A stretch of DNA of 64,000 bases, from assembly GCA_963978545.1 (NCBI GenBank), contig OZ021727.1:56494487-56558486 (forward strand), read 5' to 3'. A program made the translations under genes and the position numbers. Each line of letters begins with the position of its first letter. Within the stretch, counting starts at the first letter, position 1. Source of the stretch: Linyphia triangularis. Lineage: Eukaryota > Arthropoda > Arachnida > Araneae > Linyphiidae. A model generated the notes under the pieces. The model was not told where the DNA came from. It saw only the letters and a program-made list of their open reading frames with translations, and did no database searches. Below are positions 1 to 12,300 of this stretch, piece after piece.

Positions 1-305
1 TATTGGGATGTATTTGACATATATTTACAAGTTTTTAATTTTTTTATTAATAGTGTCAAATGCCATATTCATTAATTTGTTATTAGATAATAAGATCAAA
101 AAGCTTACTATACTTTATATCTATTTTATTATTAGTAAAAAATCTTTTTATTTGGAAAATCTTTTAGCCAACTATATTAAAACAAAATCCAATTACAAAC
201 GTAACTTTATTAAGTAGCATATGTATTATACTAATTTTTTAAAACTATGTACTGAGAGGAATTTGTGAGGCATATTTATAAAACATTTGGCTTCATTTTC
301 TCCAG

Positions 306-396
306 GCAAAATCATTTCACATTGCTCGCCTGTCCTTTGAAGTCCCTTCCTTCATATCCTGATAAGATCAGTCAATATTTTAGATATATTCAAATG
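306..396 (+). CDS. LCMT2: LCMT2 exon a (methyltransferase domain)
   Basis: The acceptor is ttctccag and the donor is ATG|gtaagt. The exon enters in phase 2 and leaves in phase 0. It encodes HFTLLACPLKSLPSYPDKI and so on, ending FRYIQMG across the junction. This matches the segment of the family just before the GWTS motif. The frame that would start with the first base has a stop, so only one reading works. No earlier exon is recognisable in positions 1-305, which hold AT-rich intron. Confidence 0.88.
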
Positions 397-3300
397 GTAA
401 GTATGACTTCATACTAGGAAGATGTTGTAAAACCAGCTGTGAATATTCATTTTTATTTACTATGAAATTTGTTTCTAAATAACTTATCTAATTTGTTTCC
501 TAATGTTGAATTGTAAAAGTGTTCTTTTGACTTCTGCTTTGTGTAAGAAATTGATTGGTTTTTAACTTTGTTTATGTTTATTATTTAAGGGCTGGACATC
601 TTGTTCTTCTATTTCAATGTTCAACTTCTTTTCAAATTTCGAAGAAGATGAAAAACGCAGAATTCGGGATTTAGAAATGTTTGATGAATATGAAATGTGG
701 CATGAAAAATGTCACCATTATCTACTCATTTGGGCTTGCCAAGGAGCTGTTCCCCTTCCAGAAATGTTCCGAATGAAAAGTATGATATTCAAAGAAATAT
801 TAATGGAACAATATGAACAACTAATTAAAAATAAGTAACCTTTAAAATTTAATTATTTTACATTTTGCTGATGGCTTTTTAGTTTTTATCCATTTAATAA
901 ATTCTTTAGTATCAAATTGTCTTGTATTAATTACTGTAGGAACTCAAATAATCAAAGCTCAAATATCATGTTAGTTTTTTCAACGTTATCCTCTTTTCAC
1001 CTATAGTCCGGCAGCCAAATAAGGCTTTTACATCAAACCCATTTTTGCTTTTTAAGTTTTTTTTTTATTGTTTGTATTTCATATTTAGGGCATGTAGATT
1101 AAATACATAAAAAAGTCCATGAAATACCTTTAGGCAACTCTCAGAATTCAAGATGGTGGCCATCCCTGTATAAAATATACAAGTTCCACAAAAATGTGTA
1201 AAATAAAAGTGTAACGTATATTTAGAAATAATTTTTTCTTGAAACTTCATGAACAGTTCTGAAAGTAGTTGTTTTATATATTAGAAATGTCAGATTGTAA
1301 AGGCGGCCATCTTGAATTCATAGTTTTATTAAATTTGTCGGAAATTCATTTTAACAAATGAAAATTAGTAATTTGTGTTTTTTTAATATTTTAACACTAG
1401 GAACAAATAAGGTTCGCTTTTAATGTATACTAAGAACAAAAAGAAGCAGGTAGTGGATTATGGTTTCTGTTGAATACACAAGCATGCATTTTTATTGACA
1501 TCTGCTATGTTTAAACAATTTGATAATTTCGGAACTACAAGTTAGTGCTTTGCCCACTAAAATAGGAATAAATAGTTCTTTCACAATCTCCAAGACTCTG
1601 TTAAGTCTTTAGTATCACTGCCACTGCTTATTAAAGCCTATCAGCAAAATGTAAAATGGGCACAAATATCATCTTGGAGAATGCTTTGAGTGCATTTCCG
1701 AACATTCTGACCAATATGACTACAAGAAAAACTATATTTCTGATATACTTTTTCCCATTGTTGTACCAGATGATGTGACATTAGCTCCAATTAAGCTCTT
1801 AAAGTTAATAAACACTTATGTTATATTGAAATACTTTTGTACATGCTTTCGTTACATAGGCTTGTCCTCTGCATAATGTTTTGTGTCTGTGTACGTAATG
1901 ATTGTTTGAATCAAAATATCTTAGTACAAAAAAAAAAAAAAAATGAGAACAATGAGCAATTAGAACTGAATGAGATTTCTGTAAACAGACATGTTTCTTC
2001 ATTTAGTGAGATGTAACTGAAAATCTAATTGCTCAACAATACTTGTGAATGCGTCCCCCCCCCCCACCCCACCCTTCCTTTTATATAAATCTTTGTATTT
2101 TATCTTATTTTTTAACATTATTTTTGTAAATGTGTGTTTTGAAACCAATAGAATAATATGTGTTAAAATATTTAAAAAAACACAAATTACTAATTTTCAT
2201 AGGATTAAATGAATTTCCTATAAATTTAATAGTACTATACATTCAAGATGGCTACCTTCATTATCTGAAATTTTTAACTAATCAAAACTCCTTACTGATA
2301 TGTTCGTGTAGTTTCAAAAAAAATTATCTATAAATATATGAAAAAACATATTTTTAACATAAAAGTTTAAATTTTTGCGGAATTTATATATTTAATACGG
2401 TGATGACCTCCAATTCTGAGAGTTGCCTGACGGTATTTCATTGGTACACACTATTTTATGTATCTACATACCCTAAAGATGAAATACCAACTCTAAAAAA
2501 AACTTACTAAGACATAAATGGGTTCTGCTCACGGCTAGAGGGTTACTATGTATTTATATTGTTAAAACAGTTTCTTAATAAATTTTTAAGTCCAACGTCA
2601 TAGTTAATCATTCACTTAATGTGAATAAAAATATTTTATATTTACACTTATAACTTTTAGAATAGCTCACTGTTTTATTTTAAAGTATGTTCTAGTACCT
2701 AATGAACAGTTTTAAAGTATAATTTTCTTTGTTTAAATTTATAATGTTATGCCAATGTCTTTGACAGTGGATATATAGCCTTCTACCTCCATCACATATT
2801 TTTGAAATTGAATCCATCGGTTTCTATGCATTTGTAAAATTTCTTAATATCAAATTTTATTGTGTTAGTTAAGTTCAGCAGCTGTACTATAAATTGGATC
2901 TATCTTTATAGGTTCTCCTTGTAGTTATGAGAATAGTTTGAATTTGCAAATGGATTGGGAGCTTTTGGAAACTGCTATACAACTTCAAAGGTAATTCTTT
3001 TTATACACAAGAATCAATTATGTGTTTTTAATTACTGATAATAACTAAATATTATATGAACATGTATACACCCAGTAAAGTTTAGAAGATTAACATATTT
3101 GCAACTTTTTTTATTCTAAACTTTAAAATTCATTAAAATACTTTCATGAAATTCAATAACTTAAATTTGATTCACAAAATTTTTTATGTTTAAAACCAAG
3201 AGCACATACTTGTATTGAAAGCATTAATTTAATATAAGCAGTCCTAATCATGGTATTGACATATATTTGTTATACTATGAAGATAACCAATGAATCCTAC

Positions 3301-6300
3301 TTTTAATACCTTCTTATTTAACTTTTACTAGAAAATCAGGGCGGCCACAGGCGACTAAAGGGACTATTTTTGGGGAAAGGCTAAATTGGTCTAAAAGCTA
3401 CCTTTTGAGCTAATATTATCACTTTTTGAAATATTCAGAGACTATTTTTGGAAAAAATCGTATTTTTATTTACAAGTAAAAATGCGGGAGAAACATAAGT
3501 TCGGTCATGACGTCAAAAGTAGGTGGTCTCTGTTCTTTTAGGTCTGTGGCTTCCACCAATGATGTCACACTTATAGAGCTTGATTGAATCTGAACTGAAG
3601 AGGATTGAATATTTTTCATCAAGGGAACTTCTTTTGTTTTCTGCTTTTATTGGTTCTCTTGTGAATCACTGTAGCTTTTACGATGATTATTTCAGAAGTT
3701 ACATGAACGTGCTTTCGGATCACTCCAAGACCTAACGAAGTTGCCACGGAAGTGATGTTTTTATGTAACTTAGAACTAGAAACCAGAACTGTGGGTTACA
3801 TAACTTTGTCTTTAATTTAGGTATCATACGGTATGTACAGCAAAGGTCAAGCACCGCAGGTTTTTTGTAAAAACAAAAGATTTTGTTAAATTTATTATGT
3901 TAAGTTTATTAACTTTAATTTTTTTTTACCAAGCGATTTCAAGTTGGGGTACGTTCAACATAAGTAATTTTGGCCTCCTAATTGAATTTTTAAGAAACAT
4001 AATGCTACAATTTTTGATTACTTTTTTTAATTAATTTTAAATTTTTTTACAAAGCGACTTCCTATAGGAATGGAACTCTGAAGTTTTCAAAAGAAATAGT
4101 TTTGGCTTTCTATTGGTCTTTTGACAAACACACTGTTAAAATATTCTCAGAAGGGTGGGGGATTGTGTTATTGTATTAACGGGGAATATTTTTTTTTTCT
4201 TGACTGATAGCAATTAATCTTTTAGCAAGTGAAATGATCTTCTGCTTGCTCAGAAATGAACCTTTCAGTGAGCATGTTATTAAATATTTGATTAATTTTT
4301 TACAAAGTGACTTCTAACAGGCTTAGAGCTCTAAAATTTACAACATAAGTAGTTTTATCCTGCTAATTACACTTTTGATAAACAGAATGTAAAAATTTTA
4401 TGTAGTTTTTTTTTTTTTTTTTTTTTTACTTTTGTTAATTTTTTACAAAGCGACTTCTAATAGACATACAGCTCTAAAATTTTCACAAGAAGTGTTAAAA
4501 GCTAGGACCTGTACACAATGATGGGTTGGCCACACAGCTAGTTAAAAATATAGTTTTTCAGAATTGTCATGCTATTAATTTTAGTATTTGAGGATACTTT
4601 TTGGCTACTAATTTTTACATCTGAGGCAACTAAAGCAACTATTTTCAATGCTATTAAGCTGTGTCAGCCCTGGAAAATACATAAATGTGATTTTGGTTCG
4701 GTACTGGCACTCTATGTTTGAGATTATTTGACAAACCTTACATTTTCTACAATTACCTATTTTTAGCCAGTACAAACTCATTGTTACTATTTTACGATTC
4801 ATTTAAAATGTATTAACCTTGTTTTTGGAACTTTAACTAGTTAAATTTATATTTTTACTTGAAAGTTATTACTAAAATACATTTTTTATTGTCTTATTTC
4901 CAAAGGTTTGGTCATCAAGTAACTTTATTGTCTTCTCGTTTTCTGCTATTGGCAGGTGGGTTTGGTCAACTTGAAAAGAGACACCAAAGATTGAGTGGAT
5001 TGGCATACTATGATATTGCACTGAAAACCTGTAACACAGCATTACTTTTAGATCCTTTAGATTCTTTAGGTATTTATAATAATAAGATAACGATTTAAGT
5101 ACTAATTTTTATAATAATTATATACTTGTTAGAGTATGTTGAGTAAAAATAGAAATGGGAATTCTTTAAGCCCTGGCTTTCGGACAATTAAAAATAGCTG
5201 TTTTGATTTGAAAATTGTGCAATTTGAATCTGAATTATTTAGTGCAAACAGTTATATATATGTTTTTAAAGACACTATTGCACTTATATATTATATTAGT
5301 ATAATTATATGGGTATAATAATTTCTTTTTAATTTCACCCCACGTAACAAAAACATAGAAATGGTAAATATTTCAATAACTTTGATATTAATATACTAAA
5401 TTTTCTTTTGTTAAATTTCTATAGGTTAATTAAATTAGTTAATGCATGAATGTAATTATTTGAGTACAAATAAAAAATTGATATAAAATAGCCATGCCAC
5501 TCACTATCTTCATTTTCAATTTATGTCATCAGTAATACGTTTTAGTAAAATTTTATATTGATAAGGTTTGTGCACATATCTTGGAAAATCATGTATATTT
5601 TAATCTTGAACACCTTTATATTATAAATTTCTTTAGAAGACATACCAATTTTGAACAATTTAAATCTTTGCCTTTTAAGTATTTTCATTCAAATCCAGTG
5701 TTGGAGTTGTTATAGGTATAACAGAATAATGGTACTTCTTAAAGGAAAGACTTAATGGCATAAATTTTTATTCATAGTTTTTATTACTGATATTTTCTTA
5801 ACTTATGTTAGCAAGCTCGTTTCTCATAATCAAAAGTATTTTTACTAAAAAAAATGCTGCTTTAATTGCGATTGGAAATGAACTGAGAAAAATTTACTGC
5901 TAACTTTTACAAAGTTAATCTTGCAGTGCAAAATATTTAAATTATACAATGGAAATGATAATGTTAGTCTTGAATTTCAGTTAATAACAAATGCCATTGG
6001 AATGTTCCTTTTAAATAAGTGTATAGATAATTTTTAAATCCTTTTTTATTTTTATAGTTAGTTAGTCTTTGTATAGTCTTAGTTTATTTTTAAGTTCAGC
6101 ATGGAATTAATTACAACTTCCTCTGGAAGGTTCCTTTTGAATAAGTGTATAGTTAATTTTTAAGTCTTTCATTTCAAATTTTGATTATCATGTGCTCTTA
6201 TTTTTATCATCTTATCTTGCAATATTTTTTTTTTAACATTTTACTTCAGTTTTATTGCATTACTTCATTACTTTTAAGAAACGTTATTTTGATCCCTGGA

Positions 6301-9300
6301 AATTGCATTTGAATTTTGAATGTGTAACTTATGAAACTTTTCATCACACTTCTGACCTATATAGTTTTATATAAAAGTGTTAAAATTTTACTGTATAATT
6401 GAACAATTGGCAATATTTTACAGCTTATAATATTAAAACAATTTAATTTCTTAATTTTCTATAAGCATATTTATAGTATGATATAACAGGCATTTAGACT
6501 TCCCATTAGCTTTATATAGAGACATAACATAATTAATATATACATATTTAAATATAAATATTGTTATGAATCCTGTTTTGTATACTAAGTTTTCATTTAT
6601 ATTTCATCATTTATGCTTTATAATCAATACATTGATTCCACATTGTTAAAAATTGGCAAATGCACTTTAAAATGCATTTTAAACTGTAATATAAAATTAC
6701 TAGAGTTGTAAACAATTTTATCTTTTAAATTTTAGGTCAAAGAATGTTCCACTCCATGATATTTTTATCCAATGACACCTTAGTTATTTTAGGAGGACGT
6801 TCATCACCCAAGAAAGTATTTAATAAAGTTGTTACAGCACAATGTGATAATATGCTATCAACACTTTCAAATAATAGTTCTTCACATGAAATAAGATTGT
6901 CATTTATTATTGAGGAAAAAACAGATATGCCGTTTCCTTCCTGGCGACATTCTGCATCTACCGTTGAAATTGAAGGTTAGTAAGGTTTATTTGTAGAAAT
7001 TATTGCATTTTATAAGTAACTAGGAGGCTCTGAGCACTGATCGCTAATGTTCACCAAGCGACAATAGCTACTTTTTTTAATACAGATATATTGCTTTTGT
7101 TATGACTAATTTGAAGTAAACATACATAGAAAAGTAATACCCAAAGGTTCACATATCTGAAAGTATTTAGTATATTTGTGATTTAAGCATAGATAGAAAG
7201 TTGTCACCTTGGTGAGTTTAGCTAAAAGATTTAGTGATTCTTTTGGTTGATTTACCGGGAAAGTTTCTGTATTCCTGTCCGCTTTGCACGATTTGCGATT
7301 AGCTTGCTGAACTGATTCTTTTCGAATAGAGTAACCCAGCAAAAAATTAAGTTTATTTTATGTTTCATACAATTAAAATTATATTTCTTGTAACTGTACT
7401 ATTGTTAATTTCATATTGAGATTGAAAAGCATTATGTTTGGTTTGGAACTTCCGACTGTCAATTTCTGCCACTTATTAAGTGTTTAACACAGCCATATAC
7501 ATCAAATAATTTTGAGAATCTAGATTAATATGATTGAAAAGTATTGGATATGTATAATTTATGTGCTGAAGCTTCTGGGCAAAATCAAACAAGAATTTAA
7601 TTGTAATTTTCTTATTAAGAATAAGTTGTTTTGAAATATATGTTTTCCATTTTTTTTGTAATCATTTAATAGTTTAAGTTTTTAAAATTCATTTTAATAG
7701 TACAATAAATTAACATTAATTACCTAACAATAGTAATACCAATATAAATAACTGAAATTTCTTGCTACAACTCAAATTTTTTTTTACTGCAATTCCTTTT
7801 TTTTCCCCTTTTATTTAGCTTTGTTCCCATTACTTAATTTAAAATAATTTTTAAAATATATGATTTGAACGACATACTATAGTAATTATCAAGTAAATTT
7901 ATTTTTTAGGAAATGAAGCAATTGTTGTATTTGGTGGCTGTTCTTCTGTAGATAATGCTACAAATAATTGCTATCTTTTAAACACCAAAACTTGGAATTG
8001 GTCAAAAGTAAGCTAGATATATTCAGAATAAAACTGTTCTGATAATAATTTTTATTTATAGCATATTGAAATGAACCTTGCTATATAATTTTATCGACTT
8101 ATTTTCATTATACAATGTGTTACAGTTCATCTTATAAGCTGCATGTGTAGCCTGTTCTAATCAACAAAATCTATATGAATATTGGTAAACATTATAATAA
8201 ATAGAAAAGGAACAAATAGTTAAAAATTATACTTTCAAGTGTAAATATAACTGAAGAGGTTGTTTAATATTGAGGATTATAGAGATTATTGATACTATTG
8301 GATTTATTATGGAGAGGTAATTTAATATTAAAATAACGATACATGACTTATAAGAAAGAAGTAAAACTATAACTTACTGTTTAAATTAATAATGTTTCTT
8401 CCACTTATGCTAGTATACAGGTCGATTAACAATTCTAACTTTAAGTTAATGATTTATAACGGTTAGTACATCAACAAGTAACTTTATTACTCTATCTTCC
8501 TATTTATTTTAAAAACTTGCTTTTAAGTTCATACTTTCCCTGAAATGGAGACACACATAGCAAAGCATACCATGCTTATTTCACTTAAGCCACTAATAAT
8601 GAAACCTCATAACAAATTCAATCAACTGTATTCTTCATGTAACTTTGTAAAAATTTAATTCTATTTACTAAAAAAAAAAAATTCTAAAAAGTCAGTGTTT
8701 TTTTTATTTTTTTATTATTATTTTACATCTCAACTTTAATGACGTTTTTTACTTACTAAAGTGTCTTTCTTTAGATACCTCAACAGTCTGACACTCCATC
8801 ACCTAGGCATTCACATAGCTCTGTCGCAATTGACAAAAGCAAGGTTGTTGTAACTTGTGGACTGACGAAAAATGAGTGCATCCTTAATTCTGTTCACTTG
8901 CTTGACTGTCAATATTCTAAGTGGTCAAGTCTAGTTATTCCAGGTCTACTACCAAGGTAATGTTTTCTTTAATTTTTTTTTTCCCCCTTTATACAGGGTT
9001 CCCACGGTCATTGAAAGTCATTAAAAGTGCTTAATATTTTTGAACTTGTTTTCAAGGCCTTAAAAGTGCTTGAAAATACTTAGAAGTGCTTAAAAGTCCT
9101 TGAAAATGCTTAGAGGTCCTTAAAAGTCCTTAATTTTTGCAGATGTTGTGTAGCCAACTGCAAAATTTATGAAAATACACCTCGGACTTGCTATCCCCGC
9201 GTGACCATCACTTATCTGCACCGTATTGGAATTTTCCGACATAATTGTACTACGCATCCACCAACTTGTAACTTTTTTGGTAGAATATACGTTATTAAAA

Positions 9301-12300
9301 ATTTATATATAGACATGATGCCTGAAAACAAATTTTCAAAGGTCCTTAAAAATATTAATTAGGTCCTGAAAAGTCATTGATTTTCATTCTGTGATTTGAG
9401 TGGGAACCCTGTTTATAGAATATGGCTTTTTTTACAACAAAATCTTACTCAGAACAAAATAAACATTTAAATCAAACTGCTAAGCAATAAAATTTTAAAT
9501 TAAAAAAAAATTATACAAAAAATATATATATATATACTGTCAAACCCTGTTAACTCGAAATCGACGGGGGCCGCTGAAATTGTTCACATTAACCAAATTT
9601 CATGTTAAACGAATAAATTAACGTCAATAAAATAATGTCATTAGCGGTCTATGGTATTAAGGCATAAAATTCCTCCATACTTACCTATATTTCAGAGTTT
9701 TAGGTATTTTTTTTAATTCAGGAATAAAGAATCATTTGCATATTAAAATGGATTTGAATTTTTTTTTATTATGGAATTACAACCAAGGTGGTCTATCTCC
9801 CAAATATACACCACAAATATGTTGTAAATTATACCCTTATATACTTTTCTCAAAATATTGTCAGTATATGAATATTTTTCATATTTTTTTTTTATTTTTT
9901 ATGTAAAATCATTATAAAACTAATCATACATTGAATTTAAAATTTGAAAAATTGCAACAAAGCATTTTAATTCCCTTTCAATGATGGGCTGGTCATTAAT
10001 CTATCAAAATTTTCTTCCTTTTCTGTTTTATAGTATGTGATTTGGATAGAAAATGAAAGGGGTGCCAGATTCTCATATATATGCTGGCATATAATAATTA
10101 TAAATATTTTGGCAATTTATTTATCCTAAACAAATCAGTGCAGTGTTATGGAAAATATAATCATGGAAAAAGATGTTTCTTAAATCATTTTAAACTCTTA
10201 CATAAAGGAACAGCCTAGCAAAAATTTAAATTTGTCATTAGTGTTTGATATGGTTTTAATCATTATATGTTGACTTATTATATATTGACTTAACCAAGTT
10301 ATAAATTTATTTTAACCAAACATTCTTAATATACTTTAAAAATATGCCATGCTTTGAAATGGAAACAATGGTAAATTGATTCAATCTATAATAATAAAAT
10401 AAGCTGTGTGTCTGTCTGTCTGTTGATCTATAGAAACCTACTTAAAATTGGAGTAGAGCTCTGAAATTTTCAACATAAGAAGTTTTGGCTTTCTAATTTT
10501 ATTTATGTCAAACAGAATGTTAAAATTTTAATTAGTTCTTTTTTAATTAATTTTTTTAATTGATTTATTTTTTACTAAGTGACTTCAAATAGAGATACAG
10601 CTCTGAAATTTTCAACATAAGTAGTTTTAGCCTTCTACATATACTTTTGAAAAACAGAATGGTAAAATTTTAATTAGTTATTTTTTAATTAATTTTCTTA
10701 ATTAATTAACAATTTTTTTTTACAAAACGACTTCTAATAAGGCTATAGTTCCGAAATTTTCAACATAAGTAGTTTTGGTCTCCTAATTGGTCTTTTAAAA
10801 AACAGAATTTAAAATTTTTATTTAGTTCCTTTTTAATTAATGAATATTTTACAAAATGATTTCTAATATACCTACAGCTCTGAAATTTTCAACATAAATA
10901 GTTTTAGCCTTTTAATTGGACTTTTGAACAACAGAATATTAAATTTTTATTTAGTTCTTTTTTAATTAATTTTTTTTAATTAATTAATAAAAGTTTTACA
11001 AAATGATTTCTAATAGGGCTACAGCTCTGAAAATTTCAACAAAAGTAGTTTCAGCCTTTTAATTTGACTTTTGAAAAACAGAATTTAAAATTTTTATTTA
11101 GTTCTTTTTTAATTAATTTTTTTAATTAATTAATATATATTTTAGAAAACCATTTCTAATAGGGCTACAGCTCTGAAATTTTCTACATAAGTAGTTTTAG
11201 TCTTTTAATTGGACTTTTGAAAAACAGAATATTAAATTTTATTTAGTTCTTTTTTAATTAATTAATGAATATTTTACAAAATGATTTCTAATAAGGCTAC
11301 AGCTCTAAAATTTTCAATATAAGGGGCAGTTCAAGTATTACGTAAGCACCTGGGGGGGGAGGGGGTATGAGTGATGCTTACGTAAGCATTTAATAATCCC
11401 TTTATTTCTAAAAAAACATGTGATATGAACTGGTATTCGAAGCACGTGCAAGAGAGTCAATACTTTCTACAAATTGTAAAATGCGAAGAAAAGCAGTGTT
11501 GCTCTCCTACTCATAGTGGATTATTTCGCATTTTAAAAGAACGCTTTATACCTCCACCTATCAAAATGGCCCAAACACCACACGATTTGATAACAAATGA
11601 GGAAGGGGAATTCCTGGAATTAAGTCTCCGGCTAAGCTTGATACTGCACGTCCCCCTGGGGGATTTTTAAAAATGCCATATGACTATTTTTGTCCGTCCA
11701 TCAAATCACAATTGTCTACAAGGAAATGTGGTTTGTACCAAGCTTCACTAAAATCGACAATTCGTCATAAGAAAATTGTTCATGGCGAAAATAGCCAGAG
11801 AGCCTGCCTAGTTCGGCCTATGAGAATTGCTGCTCGTCGAGCAAATGAACTGATGTGCATCATCAATTATGTAGAAGGCATGGAAGATACCGAGTGGATA
11901 AGCGAAGAGGAAGTTTGCCCAGATTCCTTGTGCGAAACAAGTGATGAAGCAATAACATCAGATGTCAGAAACCCTATAATTTCAGATATTAAAAACTGGC
12001 TAGAGCAACCCTGGATAACATCTGACTAGATAGACTTAATTAATTATGAAAATTATATTTATGTGCCATTAAAATTGTGATAAACTTAAGATTTAAAAAA
12101 AATTAAAAATATATATTTTTTCCCCTTTTACGGCGAGTTAAAGTTCATTATTTGCATTGAATCCTAACTTTTTTTTAGATTATTAACGTTAAAAAAAAAA
12201 AAAAAAAATCAGGAGCAGGGGGGGGGGGGGTACCGTATGCTTATGTAATTATAGAGGGGGTATGTGATTTGCTTATTTTTGCTGACAAGGGGAGGGGAGG

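Noticed and set aside
8..217. 69-codon plus-strand ORF at the window start
   Set aside because: AT-rich, I/L/K/N/Y-rich composition as in random frames, and it lies in the intron before the first LCMT2 exon.
617..838. Single-exon reading ending in LIKNK at a TAA
   Set aside because: The stop lies just past a good donor; splicing to 2925 continues the conserved LCMT2 protein, so the stop is intronic.
4608..4802. 64-codon minus ORF with several cysteines
   Set aside because: It spans the right end of the CAGGG-ended element and has no conserved spacing or family match.
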